17,424 bases of DNA from the NCBI GenBank assembly GCA_004556345.1, contig SFHQ01000035.1, positions 1 to 17,424 on the forward strand, written 5' to 3'. This document shows, one piece after another, positions 1-9,205 of the stretch. The stretch comes from Clostridiales bacterium (GTDB lineage Bacteria > Bacillota > Clostridia > Oscillospirales > Oscillospiraceae). The position numbers and the translations under genes were made by a program. How positions within the stretch are numbered: the first letter of the stretch is position 1; every line of letters begins with the position of its first letter. Below the pieces are notes generated by a model. The model was not told the DNA's origin. It made no database searches and was given only the letters and a program-made list of their open reading frames with translations.

Positions 1-514
1 TTAAGTTGGCTCGGTCATCAAAAGGAACATTATTTGCTAAGAGGAACAGCTCTTTTTCCTCCAGTGCATTTGCCCGAATCGTGTTAGACAATTTTCGGAT
101 ATAATACGCTTTTTCTGACTTTACAGATTTTCCCTTGGAAATAGACACCGGGCATTTATAGGGCCGGTTCTCCCCACCGGGTGCCCACAAGATCAAAATG
201 TCTTTTCCTTCATACGTAGTGTGTTCAACGATGGGAATATAACGCGGTTCAATGAGATTGCATTTTTGCAACAATTCTTTATTGATTCGGTCGATCGCTT
301 CTTTTCGGATCCCTTCCACAGGAAATTTTGGCATCCCATCCTCTTCTTCTACCCCAACAATAAGATAGCCGCCGCCCCAATTGTCAATGTCATTGGCGAA
401 GGCACAAATGGAATGGACGATGGGCTCTGCATTCCAGTTTTTCTTGTATTCCACACGAGCGCTTTCTACGACCCGACGGTTGATCAGGTCATCAATGTTG
501 ATCGGTAACGCCAT
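1..514 (-). CDS. AlbA_2 (Schlafen-like) domain protein, partial
   Basis: The gene runs off the left edge, so only its first 171 residues are visible. The start is the ATG at 512-514, preceded by a GAGAGGTG ribosome-binding site at good spacing; an in-frame ATG 15 bases upstream lacks its own site. The product begins MALPINIDDLINRRVVESAR, then has VEYKKNWN and FANDIDNWGGGYLIVGVEEE, which is the N-terminal pattern of the AlbA_2/Schlafen DNA-binding domain. Such proteins are usually annotated as putative transcriptional regulators or ATP-binding proteins; many carry a C-terminal GHKL-type ATPase, outside this window. The role is unknown; family members often sit in accessory or defence-related DNA. 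The gene is visibly more AT-rich than the secA block beside it, which suggests horizontal acquisition. It has its own promoter at 587-615. Confidence 0.75.
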   Translation of the reverse strand, partial: MALPINIDDLINRRVVESARVEYKKNWNAEPIVHSICAFANDIDNWGGGYLIVGVEEEDGMPKFPVEGIRKEAIDRINKELLQKCNLIEPRYIPIVEHTTYEGKDILILWAPGGENRPYKCPVSISKGKSVKSEKAYYIRKLSNTIRANALEEKELFLLANNVPFDDRANL

Positions 515-539
515 AACGACACCTCTCATTTTCTTTGGT

Positions 540-563
540 TGATGCTCAATCTGATGCTCAATT
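540..563 (-). repeat. Tandem 12-bp direct repeat between promoter and start of the AlbA_2 gene
   Basis: Two adjacent copies, tgatgctcaatc (540-551) and tgatgctcaatt (552-563), differ at the last base. They lie about 17-40 bases downstream of the predicted transcription start and upstream of the ribosome-binding site of the 1-514 gene. The position would suit an operator, possibly autoregulatory, but that is inference. Confidence 0.35.
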
Positions 564-586
564 TAAGCAACTTATGAAATGAGCTT

Positions 587-615
587 ATTATATGCCACTT
601 GGACACAAAAAACAA
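587..615 (-). promoter_or_regulatory. Sigma-A type promoter for the AlbA_2 gene
   Basis: On the minus strand, TTGTTT (610-615) is separated by exactly 17 bp from a consensus TATAAT (587-592). It points into the gene starting at 514, giving a leader of about 65 nt. Confidence 0.7.
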
Positions 616-665
616 CGGAAAAACCGAACAGAGATGGACCACCCTCAAAAGTGCCACCTTCAGAA

Positions 666-702
666 AAGCGCTGCACAGGCTGAAATAGCTTGTGCAGCGC
701 TT
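666..702 (-). terminator. Rho-independent terminator after the M23 peptidase gene
   Basis: A perfect 12-bp inverted repeat (666-677 with 691-702) extends by a further 3-4 pairs to a 5-nt loop. It lies 18 bp past the stop codon at 721. The minus-strand tail is short in T (TTTTC including the stem end), so it may be moderate in strength. The plus-strand side also has a T run nearby (707-710). Confidence 0.7.
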
Positions 703-720
703 CGTGTTTTGGGTGCGTGT

Positions 721-2790
721 TTAGAGGCGGGTGGCAATCAGGAAGTGGCTGGGGAAATACATCATTTCCTCTGTCCAAGGCTCCGCAGGTTGAGGCTCCT
801 CGGTGTCCTCCGACGAACCGTCTGCCGCAGTATCCGTCCGGTGGGTGTTGGCCGTCAGGCCGTCTCCGGTGGTGGGGGCTGCGCTGTCCGCCGGGGTGTC
901 CCCGGTGGATTGGTTCGGGTTATCGGTGGGATCCTCCGGGGCAGCCGGGTCCGCGGGAACAGTTGGCTCGTCCGGTGTGGTCGGGTCCTCCGGGGTGGTC
1001 GGCTCGGCGGGGACCTCCGGGGTCACGGGAGTGACCGGCGTTTCGGGCACGTCGGGAGTCTCCGGGGTGGTGGTCTCCTCGTCCTTCTTGGCGTCGTCCA
1101 GGGGGATCTGCGTCCGGGCCGGGGCGTTGTTGGTTCCGGGCAGGTAGCACAGCGGGTCGATGGGCTTGTTCTCGTACCGCACCTCAAAGTGACAGTGGGG
1201 TCCGGTGGAACGGCCCGTCGAGCCAACGGCCGCGATGGGCTGGCCCTGGGTGACGCTGTCGCCCACGTTGACCAAGAGCTTGGAGCAATGGGCGTAGTAA
1301 GTCAAAAAGCCATTGGAGTGAGAGAGGATCACCAGGTTGCCATAGGTCCCCTTCACCCCGGCAAAGAGGACCGTGCCGTCTGCCGCCGCGTTGATGGCGG
1401 TCCCGGCAGAAGCCGCGATGTCGATGCCTCGGTGGAAGTTATTCTCTCCAAAGATGTAGCGGTAGCCAAAGTCCGAGGTGATGGGGCCGCGGACAGGCCA
1501 TAAGTACAGGCAGCCCTCCGGCACTTCCGGCATGGCCTGGGTCCCGGTGGCGACGATGAGGGGGGTGGCCTCGGTCTTGGTCACGGCGCTCAGGTCATTG
1601 TTCGCCACGGGCACACCGCAACGCTTGACCACACGGGAGAGAACGCTGGCCTGGCCCGGTTCGCCCTCCTGGATGATCCGCTGCTGGCCCACGAACATGG
1701 TGGCGTCGTCCTCCGTTTGCAGGGTGGGCGTCACTTCGCGGTCTTCATTGACCTCCTCCACCGTGGTCACGATGAGAAGCGGGCAGGACTGCTCGACCGT
1801 AATTTCCAGGCCTGTCTCCAGGGGGGTGCGTACCTCGATGCCCAGCAGGTCGGCCAGGTCGTTTTCGCTGGCGGTCTGGTCGCTCTCGGCCTGGGCGGCT
1901 TGACCAGCTTGCCCATCCTGAGTCTGGGTCGTCTGAGCCGCTGCGTCCTGGGCCGGGGCTTGGTCCTGCGTTGGGTCCTGGGTCTGGGTGTCGCTCTGAG
2001 GGTTGGCGGCGTCGCCGTCGGGGTATTCCTCCGGGGCGCTGGCGGTGGGGGTGCCCTCCTCCAGGATCAGGTCGGGGTTCAGCTCCCGGAAACGCTCTTC
2101 CGTCATGCCGAAGTTGGCGGTGACGGATTCCAGGGTATCCCCGGCCTGGGTGGTGTAGGCAAAGGTCCGGGGAGACTGGGCCAAGAGCAGCGCGGCGATC
2201 TCCTCGGCGGTCTGCTCGCCGGTCCCGGCGGGCAGATATTCATAGCGAATGTCGACTTGGCTGTCGATGTGCAGGGAACGGGTCTCATCCGTGGTGTACT
2301 GCTCCTTCACCAGGCTCAGGGCCTGGGTGATGGTCTCTGCGTCAGACGCCACGCCGATGCGGGTGCCGTCCACGGTGAGGGTGTACACATGCTCCAGCTC
2401 CGGGATGCTCTCCAAAAGGGAGCCGGTCACGGAGGACAGGGACGTCTCCACCTGGTTTTTCGGGGCCAGGGTCGTGGAGACCTCCTCCTGGTTCAGGGAG
2501 TAATTGGTGGAGAGGATCTTAGAAGCTCGGTCCTCCGCCTGGGTCACGGCAGTCTGATAGGTCTCCTGATCCTGGAAGAAGACCGTGCCCTGTCCCTGGA
2601 CCTGGACCTGGTAGCAGAGGGTGCAGGAGGCCGCCGTAATGGCCGCCGCCATCACCACCCCCGTGATCCCCAGGAAGGGCAGCGCGGAGCGGATGGGGTG
2701 GGCCGCCTGTTTCTCTTCTCGCCGCTGGCGGCGAAGCTCCCAGTTTCGCCGGCGGCTTTGTGATTTTTTAGAATGATTCTTTGTGTGCAA
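721..2790 (-). CDS. Membrane-anchored LysM/G5/M23 family cell-wall peptidase
   Basis: This 689-residue protein should act outside the membrane on peptidoglycan crosslinks. A very basic cytoplasmic start is followed by one membrane segment (about residues 38-60). A LysM-like repeat spans about 210-242 (AGDTLESVTANFGMTEERF) and a G5-type region about 330-405. An M23 (LytM/DD-endopeptidase) domain spans about 425-550, with the zinc and catalytic residues visible: HRGID (H453, D457) and HCH (H532, H534). A low-complexity linker rich in Q, A, D and T separates LysM from G5. Unusually, about 135 residues rich in P, T, E and D follow the catalytic domain. The start is TTG at 2788-2790, chosen because AAGGAGA sits about 9 bases upstream and the next Met lies inside the membrane segment. 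The gene is 44 bp downstream of pgeF, probably in the same transcript. Confidence 0.9.
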   Translation of the reverse strand: MHTKNHSKKSQSRRRNWELRRQRREEKQAAHPIRSALPFLGITGVVMAAAITAASCTLCYQVQVQGQGTVFFQDQETYQTAVTQAEDRASKILSTNYSLNQEEVSTTLAPKNQVETSLSSVTGSLLESIPELEHVYTLTVDGTRIGVASDAETITQALSLVKEQYTTDETRSLHIDSQVDIRYEYLPAGTGEQTAEEIAALLLAQSPRTFAYTTQAGDTLESVTANFGMTEERFRELNPDLILEEGTPTASAPEEYPDGDAANPQSDTQTQDPTQDQAPAQDAAAQTTQTQDGQAGQAAQAESDQTASENDLADLLGIEVRTPLETGLEITVEQSCPLLIVTTVEEVNEDREVTPTLQTEDDATMFVGQQRIIQEGEPGQASVLSRVVKRCGVPVANNDLSAVTKTEATPLIVATGTQAMPEVPEGCLYLWPVRGPITSDFGYRYIFGENNFHRGIDIAASAGTAINAAADGTVLFAGVKGTYGNLVILSHSNGFLTYYAHCSKLLVNVGDSVTQGQPIAAVGSTGRSTGPHCHFEVRYENKPIDPLCYLPGTNNAPARTQIPLDDAKKDEETTTPETPDVPETPVTPVTPEVPAEPTTPEDPTTPDEPTVPADPAAPEDPTDNPNQSTGDTPADSAAPTTGDGLTANTHRTDTAADGSSEDTEEPQPAEPWTEEMMYFPSHFLIATRL

Positions 2791-2834
2791 GGGACTCGTC
2801 TCCTTCTAAAAAAGCGAAACGGAATGTGGAAAAC

Positions 2835-3647
2835 TTACAGCAGTTGGATCATCGCCGCGTGGTTGCCGCGCCGGTCGCCCATCTTGCGGTGGGACCAGTA
2901 CAGCTCCGGGTGGCAGGCGGTGCAGAGGGGCAGGGTGTCGATGTTCTCATCCGGCACCCCCGCCTGGGTCAGTTCCCAGCGGAGGATGCCTTTCAGATCC
3001 ACAGAAAACTTGCCGTTGGGCAAAGGCTGGCAGAAGGGCTGCACGCCCTCGCCCAGCCGCTCGGCCATGGCTGTGGGCACATCGTCGTGGGTCTCGAAGC
3101 AGCAGGACCCGATGCCGGGGCCGATGGCCACCAGAATGTCATGCGGGTCACTGCCGTACCGGGCGGCCAGTTTCTGCACGGCCTGGGGCGCGATGCCCAG
3201 GCTGGTACCGCGCCAGCCAGAGTGGACGGCGGCAATGGCTTTTTTTACCGGGTCGTAGAGCAGGACGGGGATGCAGTCGGCGTAATAGATCGTCAGGCAC
3301 AGGCCAGGAATGTCGGTCATGAGGCCGTCGGTATCATAGCCGATGGGCTCCAGGAGTGCTTCCAGCACATGCTCCGGCTTTGCCTCCAGGATCGTATCCT
3401 GGTGGACCTGGTGGGTCATCACCAGATGCTCCACGTCCGTCCCAAGGGCGGCGCAGAAGCGCCGGTAGTTTTCCAGCACATCCTGGGGATCATCCCGCCG
3501 GGTCATGCCCAGGTTGAGCTGGTCAAAGGGCGGTTTGCTCACACCGCCGATCCGGGTGGCAAAGCCATGGGCGATGCCCCCGGCGGCAGAGAAGGTGTCG
3601 GCGGTGTGGAACACCACGCCCTGGTTGGTTTGTTGGGTGAATGACAT
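2835..3647 (-). CDS. pgeF: Peptidoglycan editing factor PgeF (YfiH/DUF152 family)
   Basis: This is a 270-residue cytoplasmic protein of normal family length. PgeF (YfiH) is a laccase-fold enzyme that removes wrongly incorporated precursors, keeping L-Ala at position 1 of the peptidoglycan stem. Older annotations call it polyphenol oxidase or purine nucleoside phosphorylase. Visible motifs are MTHQVHQD (H79), YDTDGLMTDIPGLCLTIYYADC (C125, with the usual DxxTDGL/ADC layout), AAVHSGWRGT (H142), GPGIGSCCFE and a C-terminal CTACHPELYWSHR. The His/Cys/His set is spaced as in the E. coli metal site (Cys and His 17 residues apart). The start ATG at 3645-3647 has AAGGAGA nine bases upstream. It lies between secA and the M23 peptidase gene, all on minus, so editing and remodelling of the wall are likely co-expressed. 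Confidence 0.93.
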   Translation of the reverse strand: MSFTQQTNQGVVFHTADTFSAAGGIAHGFATRIGGVSKPPFDQLNLGMTRRDDPQDVLENYRRFCAALGTDVEHLVMTHQVHQDTILEAKPEHVLEALLEPIGYDTDGLMTDIPGLCLTIYYADCIPVLLYDPVKKAIAAVHSGWRGTSLGIAPQAVQKLAARYGSDPHDILVAIGPGIGSCCFETHDDVPTAMAERLGEGVQPFCQPLPNGKFSVDLKGILRWELTQAGVPDENIDTLPLCTACHPELYWSHRKMGDRRGNHAAMIQLL

Positions 3648-3694
3648 AGGCGGCAGTCTCCTTTCCGGAAAGGGTCTCAGGCCCGGTTGCGCTT

Positions 3695-3740
3695 GGGCTT
3701 GCCGCAGACCCCATTGGGATCAGGCTTGCCGCAGGCCCAT
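3695..3740. repeat. Imperfect 19-bp tandem repeat between secA and pgeF
   Basis: Two copies of a GGCTTGCCGCAG(A/G)CCC-type unit (3695-3713 and 3722-3740 on plus) occupy the 102-bp gap between the secA stop and the pgeF start. Read on minus, in the frame +1 to secA, they encode two CGKP motifs before a TGA at about 3680. No promoter or terminator is evident in the gap. Confidence 0.5.
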
Positions 3741-3749
3741 AAAACGGGC

Positions 3750-6509
<2,760 letters not shown>

Positions 6510-6587
6510 AGGTATAGATCCTTTCAAAAAGCGGATTTCCGCAGAATTTACGGGAAACACATGGGCATACGGCTCCATGGTCATGGT

Positions 6588-6596
6588 ATTATACCA
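6588..6596 (-). promoter_or_regulatory. Extended -10 promoter for secA
   Basis: On minus, TGGTATAAT combines a consensus -10 (6588-6593) with an upstream TG, the extended -10 pattern. No good -35 is seen at 16-18 bp (a T run is there instead), as expected for extended -10 promoters. The leader would be about 70 nt. Confidence 0.6.
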
Positions 6597-6678
6597 TATT
6601 TGCACGCAAGAAAAAAGAGGAATCTGTGAACAAGTGAGAGAAAATCCGAAGAAAAATCAAGGCTTTCGCTGTCAAAAG

Positions 6679-6721
6679 AAGCGCAAGCGCGCCCCAGGTT
6701 TCCCGGAACGCGCCTGCGCTT
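6679..6721 (-). terminator. Long hairpin upstream of secA, probable minus-strand terminator
   Basis: Arms 6679-6691 and 6709-6721 form a 13-bp stem. The single non-Watson-Crick position is G-U in minus-strand RNA but A-C in plus-strand RNA, so the structure is better in the minus direction, where CTTTTG follows. It would stop antisense read-through from the 6966-7047 RNA before secA. It ends 5 bp before the -35 of the first small-peptide gene. Confidence 0.5.
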
Positions 6722-6726
6722 AAATC

Positions 6727-6755
6727 TTGTCGGTTCGACAAATATCTGCTATACT
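6727..6755 (+). promoter_or_regulatory. Promoter of small toxin-like peptide gene, copy 1
   Basis: TTGTCG (6727-6732), 17 bp, then TATACT (6750-6755), with TGC just upstream of the -10 (extended -10). The second copy of the locus has the same hexamers and spacing at 16284-16312. Transcription should begin near 6762. Confidence 0.75.
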
Positions 6756-6761
6756 GTTTCT

Positions 6762-6799
6762 GCTGCCGACGCCTTCGGAGTGGAAGGGGGTGTCGCTGT
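6762..6799 (+). promoter_or_regulatory. Structured leader covering the ribosome-binding site, copy 1
   Basis: The leader of about 38 nt contains CCGA/TCGG and CCTT/AAGG pairings that cannot form together. The second, and a CGACGCC/GGTGTCG stem, would bury the GGAAGGGGGTG ribosome-binding site. The same CTGCTGCCGAC...CTTCGG...AAGGGGG arrangement is kept in copy 2. Translation control by folding is inferred from comparison with type I toxin mRNAs. Confidence 0.5.
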
Positions 6800-6816
6800 A
6801 TGGATGCTGCTGCATC
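6793..6816 (+). repeat. Antisense target repeats DRa/DRb in toxin mRNA, copy 1
   Basis: TCGCTGTATGGATG (6793-6806, including the start codon) and GCTGCATC (6809-6816) are repeated downstream at 7014-7027 and 7031-7038. The only DRa difference (G6803 against A7024) leaves a G-U pair in the RNA duplex. The gap between the two elements is 2 nt here and 3 nt in the downstream copy. Confidence 0.75.
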
Positions 6817-6895
6817 CTTCCTCCTCTCTATTCTGGCAGGTGTGATCTCTTACTACATCTGCAAATGGCTGGACGAGTGGAAGAAGAAAAAATGA
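6800..6895 (+). CDS. Small membrane peptide, probable type I toxin (Fst/Ldr-like), copy 1
   Basis: This 31-residue open frame starts at ATG 6800-6802 and ends at TGA 6893-6895. The peptide is one hydrophobic segment (ASFLLSILAGVISYYIC) followed by KWLDEW and four lysines, which is the form of a pore-type or membrane-disturbing toxin such as Fst or PepA1. It does not match the Fst sequence that I know. It has its own promoter (6727-6755), a GGAAGGGGGTG ribosome-binding site and a terminator (6972-7005). A convergent antisense RNA is complementary to its start region. A near-identical peptide is encoded at 16356-16454, which makes chance unlikely. Toxicity is inferred from architecture, not shown. 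An alternative is a non-toxic regulatory membrane peptide. Confidence 0.8.
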   Translation: MDAAASFLLSILAGVISYYICKWLDEWKKKK

Positions 6896-6971
6896 CCCGT
6901 CGGTCAGCACCCCAGCCTGAGGCGAAGTAAGCCCACGTCTCTGCAAACAACTGCAAAATAAAATGGGAATA

Positions 6972-7005
6972 GAACCCCCCAGGAGACGCCACTCCTGGGG
7001 GGTTC
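6972..7005. terminator. Bidirectional terminator shared by toxin mRNA and antisense RNA, copy 1
   Basis: A perfect 14-bp stem (6972-6985 with 6992-7005) has a 6-nt loop. The plus side is followed by GTTTTG; the minus side by TATTCCCATTTTATTTT. The flanks GAATAGAA and CGTTTTG are kept at copy 2. Confidence 0.9.
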
Positions 7006-7013
7006 GTTTTGCA

Positions 7014-7038
7014 TCGCTGTATAGATGAAGGCTGCATC
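7014..7038 (-). repeat. Antisense pairing repeats DRa'/DRb' in the antitoxin RNA, copy 1
   Basis: Plus-strand TCGCTGTATAGATG (7014-7027) and GCTGCATC (7031-7038) repeat the toxin start region at 6793-6816. Because this segment is transcribed on minus, the RNA is complementary to the toxin mRNA in trans. Confidence 0.75.
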
Positions 7039-7053
7039 TCCTTCACAGTTATC

Positions 7054-7082
7054 ATTATAGTCTGGCCCCCCGCAAATGTCAA
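7054..7082 (-). promoter_or_regulatory. Consensus promoter of antisense RNA, copy 1
   Basis: On minus, TTGACA (7077-7082), exactly 17 bp, then TATAAT (7054-7059): a perfect sigma-A consensus, stronger on paper than the toxin promoter. Confidence 0.9.
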
Positions 7083-7111
7083 TCCCGTTTTCCCCGGGTT
7101 GATGAAACTAG

Positions 7112-7140
7112 TTGCCAGCACAGAACAAGCGTGGTACAAT
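7112..7140 (+). promoter_or_regulatory. Promoter of the PrsA-like foldase gene
   Basis: TTGCCA (7112-7117), 17 bp, TACAAT (7135-7140). It diverges from the antisense promoter 30 bp away. The roughly 68-nt leader holds a 7-bp hairpin (7155-7161 with 7167-7173), too far from a T run to be a terminator. Confidence 0.75.
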
Positions 7141-7214
7141 AATGCTATCTGTATGGCCGCCCGTGCGGCGGCCTGCCGGGTGTATTCCGATACCATCAAA
7201 GGAGACAAACGAAT

Positions 7215-8567
7215 ATGAAACATCTCATCCGCCGCGGCCTGGGCGTCGCGCTGGCGGTGGTCATGGCCACCGGCCTGCTCAGCAGCTGCGGCAGCGACTA
7301 TGATCCCGTGAAGGACATCATGGGCTACAAGGGCTCCACCGTCCTGTTCACCGTCAACGGCCAGGACGTGACCGCCGAGCAGTACCTCTTCTGGCTGGCC
7401 CAGCAGGCCGACACCACCTACTCCTACGCCAGCATGATGCAGAGCGACGACAGCGAGACCAGCTTCTGGGACACCAAGGTCGACGAAAACAGCGACAAGA
7501 CCATCGCTGACCAGGTCAAAGCAGCCGCCCAGAACTACGCCGCCATGTACAGCGTGGTCGAGGCCAAGGGCAAGGAAGAGGGCTACTCCTACACCAGCGA
7601 GGACAAGGCCTCTTACCAGGAGGACCTGGCCACCGCCAAGGAGCAGCTGGGCGGCGAGGACGCCTATGCCAAGTACCTCAAGAGCATGTGCATCTCCAAC
7701 AAGGGCTTTGAGCACCTCAGCTCCGTCAGCTTCATTCACAGCCACATGGTCGACGGGATGTTCCAGGACGGCAAGGAGAACGCCCCCACCGCCGAGGACC
7801 TGACCCAGTACGCCGAGGACAACGACCTGCTGGTGGCCAAGCACATCCTCCTGCTGACCAAGGACATGACCACCGGGGAAGACCTCTCCGACGCCGAAAA
7901 GGCTGAGAAGAAGGCCAAGGCCGACGACCTGCTCAAGCAGCTCCAGGCCATCACCGACCCCACCGAGCTGGAGAGCAAGTTCGACGAGCTCATGAAGGCC
8001 AACAGCGAGGACACCGGCCTGGAGAGCAGCCCGGACGGCTACGTTTTCTCCGCCGGTAAGATGGTCGAGGCCTTCGAGTCCGCCACCCGCTCCCTGGAGC
8101 CGGGTCAGCTCAGCGGCATCGTGGAGAGTGAGTTCGGCTACCACATCATCCTCCGCCTGGACCCCGCCACCAGCAAGGCCTTCCGCGAGCAGTATTCCTC
8201 CGAAAAGCTCCGCGAGATGGAGAAGCAGTGGGTGGATGAGGCCGACATCAAAACCACCGAGACCTACGATAACCTGTCCGTGGCCGACTTCTATGACAAG
8301 CTCACCGCCTACCGCGACAGCCTGAACACCGACGCAGACCAGGCTGAGGAAGAAAACCAGCAGGTCGAGCAGGACACCGGCGACGAAAACGCCGCCGACA
8401 GCAACGCAGACGCTGCCGGGGACGGCACCGATACCAACACCGACGCGGACGCCAATGCCGACGCCCAGACCGACAGCGCCGACGCAGACAAGTCCGACGC
8501 CAGCAACGCCGCGGACACCACCGACACCCAGGACACCGGGGACAGCGCTTCCCAGGCCCAGCAATAA
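7215..8567 (+). CDS. PrsA-like lipoprotein foldase (parvulin-type peptidyl-prolyl isomerase)
   Basis: The protein has 450 residues. A lipoprotein signal peptide ends in the lipobox LSSC (Cys25), so it should be anchored to the outer face of the membrane. An N-terminal SurA/PrsA-like chaperone region follows. The parvulin domain spans about 205-318, seen as KHILLLTKD (His210), SPDGYVFSAGKMVEAFE and FGYHIILRL (from 307). The role is folding of proteins after Sec export. The last 105 residues or so are low-complexity and rich in D, A, T and N, probably a flexible spacer. The ATG at 7215 has AAGGAGA nine bases upstream. It has its own promoter and terminator, so it is monocistronic. prsA is a usual label for this role, but domain order alone cannot prove orthology. 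Confidence 0.9.
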   Translation: MKHLIRRGLGVALAVVMATGLLSSCGSDYDPVKDIMGYKGSTVLFTVNGQDVTAEQYLFWLAQQADTTYSYASMMQSDDSETSFWDTKVDENSDKTIADQVKAAAQNYAAMYSVVEAKGKEEGYSYTSEDKASYQEDLATAKEQLGGEDAYAKYLKSMCISNKGFEHLSSVSFIHSHMVDGMFQDGKENAPTAEDLTQYAEDNDLLVAKHILLLTKDMTTGEDLSDAEKAEKKAKADDLLKQLQAITDPTELESKFDELMKANSEDTGLESSPDGYVFSAGKMVEAFESATRSLEPGQLSGIVESEFGYHIILRLDPATSKAFREQYSSEKLREMEKQWVDEADIKTTETYDNLSVADFYDKLTAYRDSLNTDADQAEEENQQVEQDTGDENAADSNADAAGDGTDTNTDADANADAQTDSADADKSDASNAADTTDTQDTGDSASQAQQ

Positions 8568-8588
8568 CGTTCCCCCCCACACCCACCC

Positions 8589-8625
8589 CCGGGCGTTCTC
8601 GATTCGCAGAACGCCCGGTTTTTTT
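8589..8625 (+). terminator. Rho-independent terminator of the foldase gene
   Basis: An 11-bp GC-rich stem (8589-8599 with 8608-8618), 8-nt loop, then seven T residues. Strong. Confidence 0.95.
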
Positions 8626-8654
8626 CTTGTTCGGCAAATTTTTTTGAAAAAAAG

Positions 8655-8681
8655 TGAATGGTTTCAGGCCGCTGGATCGTA
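8655..8681 (+). promoter_or_regulatory. Possible ECF-type promoter for the sigma/DUF4179 operon
   Basis: TGAATG (8655-8660), 17 bp, CGTA (8678-8681), placed 36 bp before the start of an ECF sigma gene and lacking sigma-A hexamers. It fits a self-regulated ECF promoter, but the motif is short and the assignment tentative. Confidence 0.35.
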
Positions 8682-8716
8682 TTCCAGATAGAAGGCCCCC
8701 GAAAGGAAGTGATCCC

Positions 8717-9205
8717 ATGCCCCCTAGCCTGACCCGCCAAGAGGCGGAGCGGCTGGTAAACACCTACGCCGACCTCATCCTCCGCCTGAGCTACACCTAT
8801 CTCAGCCACACCCACGACGCCCAGGACATCTGCCAGACGGTCTTTCTCAAGCTGATCGAGCGCCGCCCGGCCTTCGCCTCTTCGGAGCATGAGAAGGCCT
8901 GGATCATCCGCACGACCATCAACGCCTGCAAGGACCACCTGAAAAGTCACTGGCGAAAAACCACCGTCCCCATCGAGGCTGCCCGGCACGTCCCCGCCCC
9001 GGCGGCGGAGCCGGGCAGCATCCTGGCCTCCGTGAACCTCCTGCCCCCCAAGTACCGGGCGGTCATCTACCTGCACTACTACGAGGGCTACACCGCCCCG
9101 GAGATCGCCCAACTCCTGGGCCGCCTGCCGTCCACCGTCAACACCCAGCTCCGCCGGGGCCGGGAACAGCTCAAGACTCTATTGGAAAAGGAGGGGTACC
9201 CATGA
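8717..9205 (+). CDS. ECF-type RNA polymerase sigma factor
   Basis: This is a 162-residue sigma-70 family protein of normal ECF length. Region 2 lies at about 10-75 (ADLILRLSYTYL, DAQDICQTVFLKLIE) and region 4 at about 108-155 (LPPKYRAVIYLHYYEGYTAP, then LPSTVNTQLRRGREQLK as the recognition helix). The ATG at 8717 is preferred over an in-frame one at 8654 because AAGGAAGTGATC lies just before it and the family begins here. Its stop overlaps the next start by 4 bases (ATGA), so sigma and the following membrane protein are translationally coupled, as usual for a sigma/anti-sigma pair. It is expected to direct an envelope-stress or surface-signal regulon; the signal is unknown. Confidence 0.9.
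   Translation: MPPSLTRQEAERLVNTYADLILRLSYTYLSHTHDAQDICQTVFLKLIERRPAFASSEHEKAWIIRTTINACKDHLKSHWRKTTVPIEAARHVPAPAAEPGSILASVNLLPPKYRAVIYLHYYEGYTAPEIAQLLGRLPSTVNTQLRRGREQLKTLLEKEGYP

Larger units (their letters stand above)
6966..7047 (-). ncRNA. Antisense antitoxin RNA, copy 1
   Basis: An RNA of about 80 nt is predicted from the promoter at 7054-7082 to the shared hairpin at 6972-7005; the exact ends are estimates. Its 5' half carries complements of TCGCTGTAT(A/G)GATG and GCTGCATC, so it can pair with the toxin start codon region some 200 nt away on the convergent transcript. It also overlaps the toxin mRNA 3' end through the terminator. This is the layout of RNAII in the Fst par locus. There is no ORF of note in it. 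Confidence 0.75.

Noticed and set aside
592..2763. Long plus-strand frames opposite the M23 peptidase gene
   Set aside because: They are shadows of the repetitive, GC-rich coding strand; no ribosome-binding site or domain pattern.
6510..6605. A 32-residue N-terminal extension of SecA
   Set aside because: It would be encoded across the secA promoter, and the internal ATG at 6509 has a ribosome-binding site and gives the standard SecA start.
6727..6930. A 67-codon plus frame overlapping the first small-peptide gene
   Set aside because: It would start within the -35 box at 6727, before the transcript begins. The 31-codon frame has the ribosome-binding site and a matching second copy.
6828..8582. 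A 584-codon open frame on minus opposite the foldase gene and the first small-peptide locus
   Set aside because: Its sequence is GVGVG-type low complexity, the opposite strand has signal peptide and parvulin motifs, and it would cross the shared terminator and the antisense promoter.
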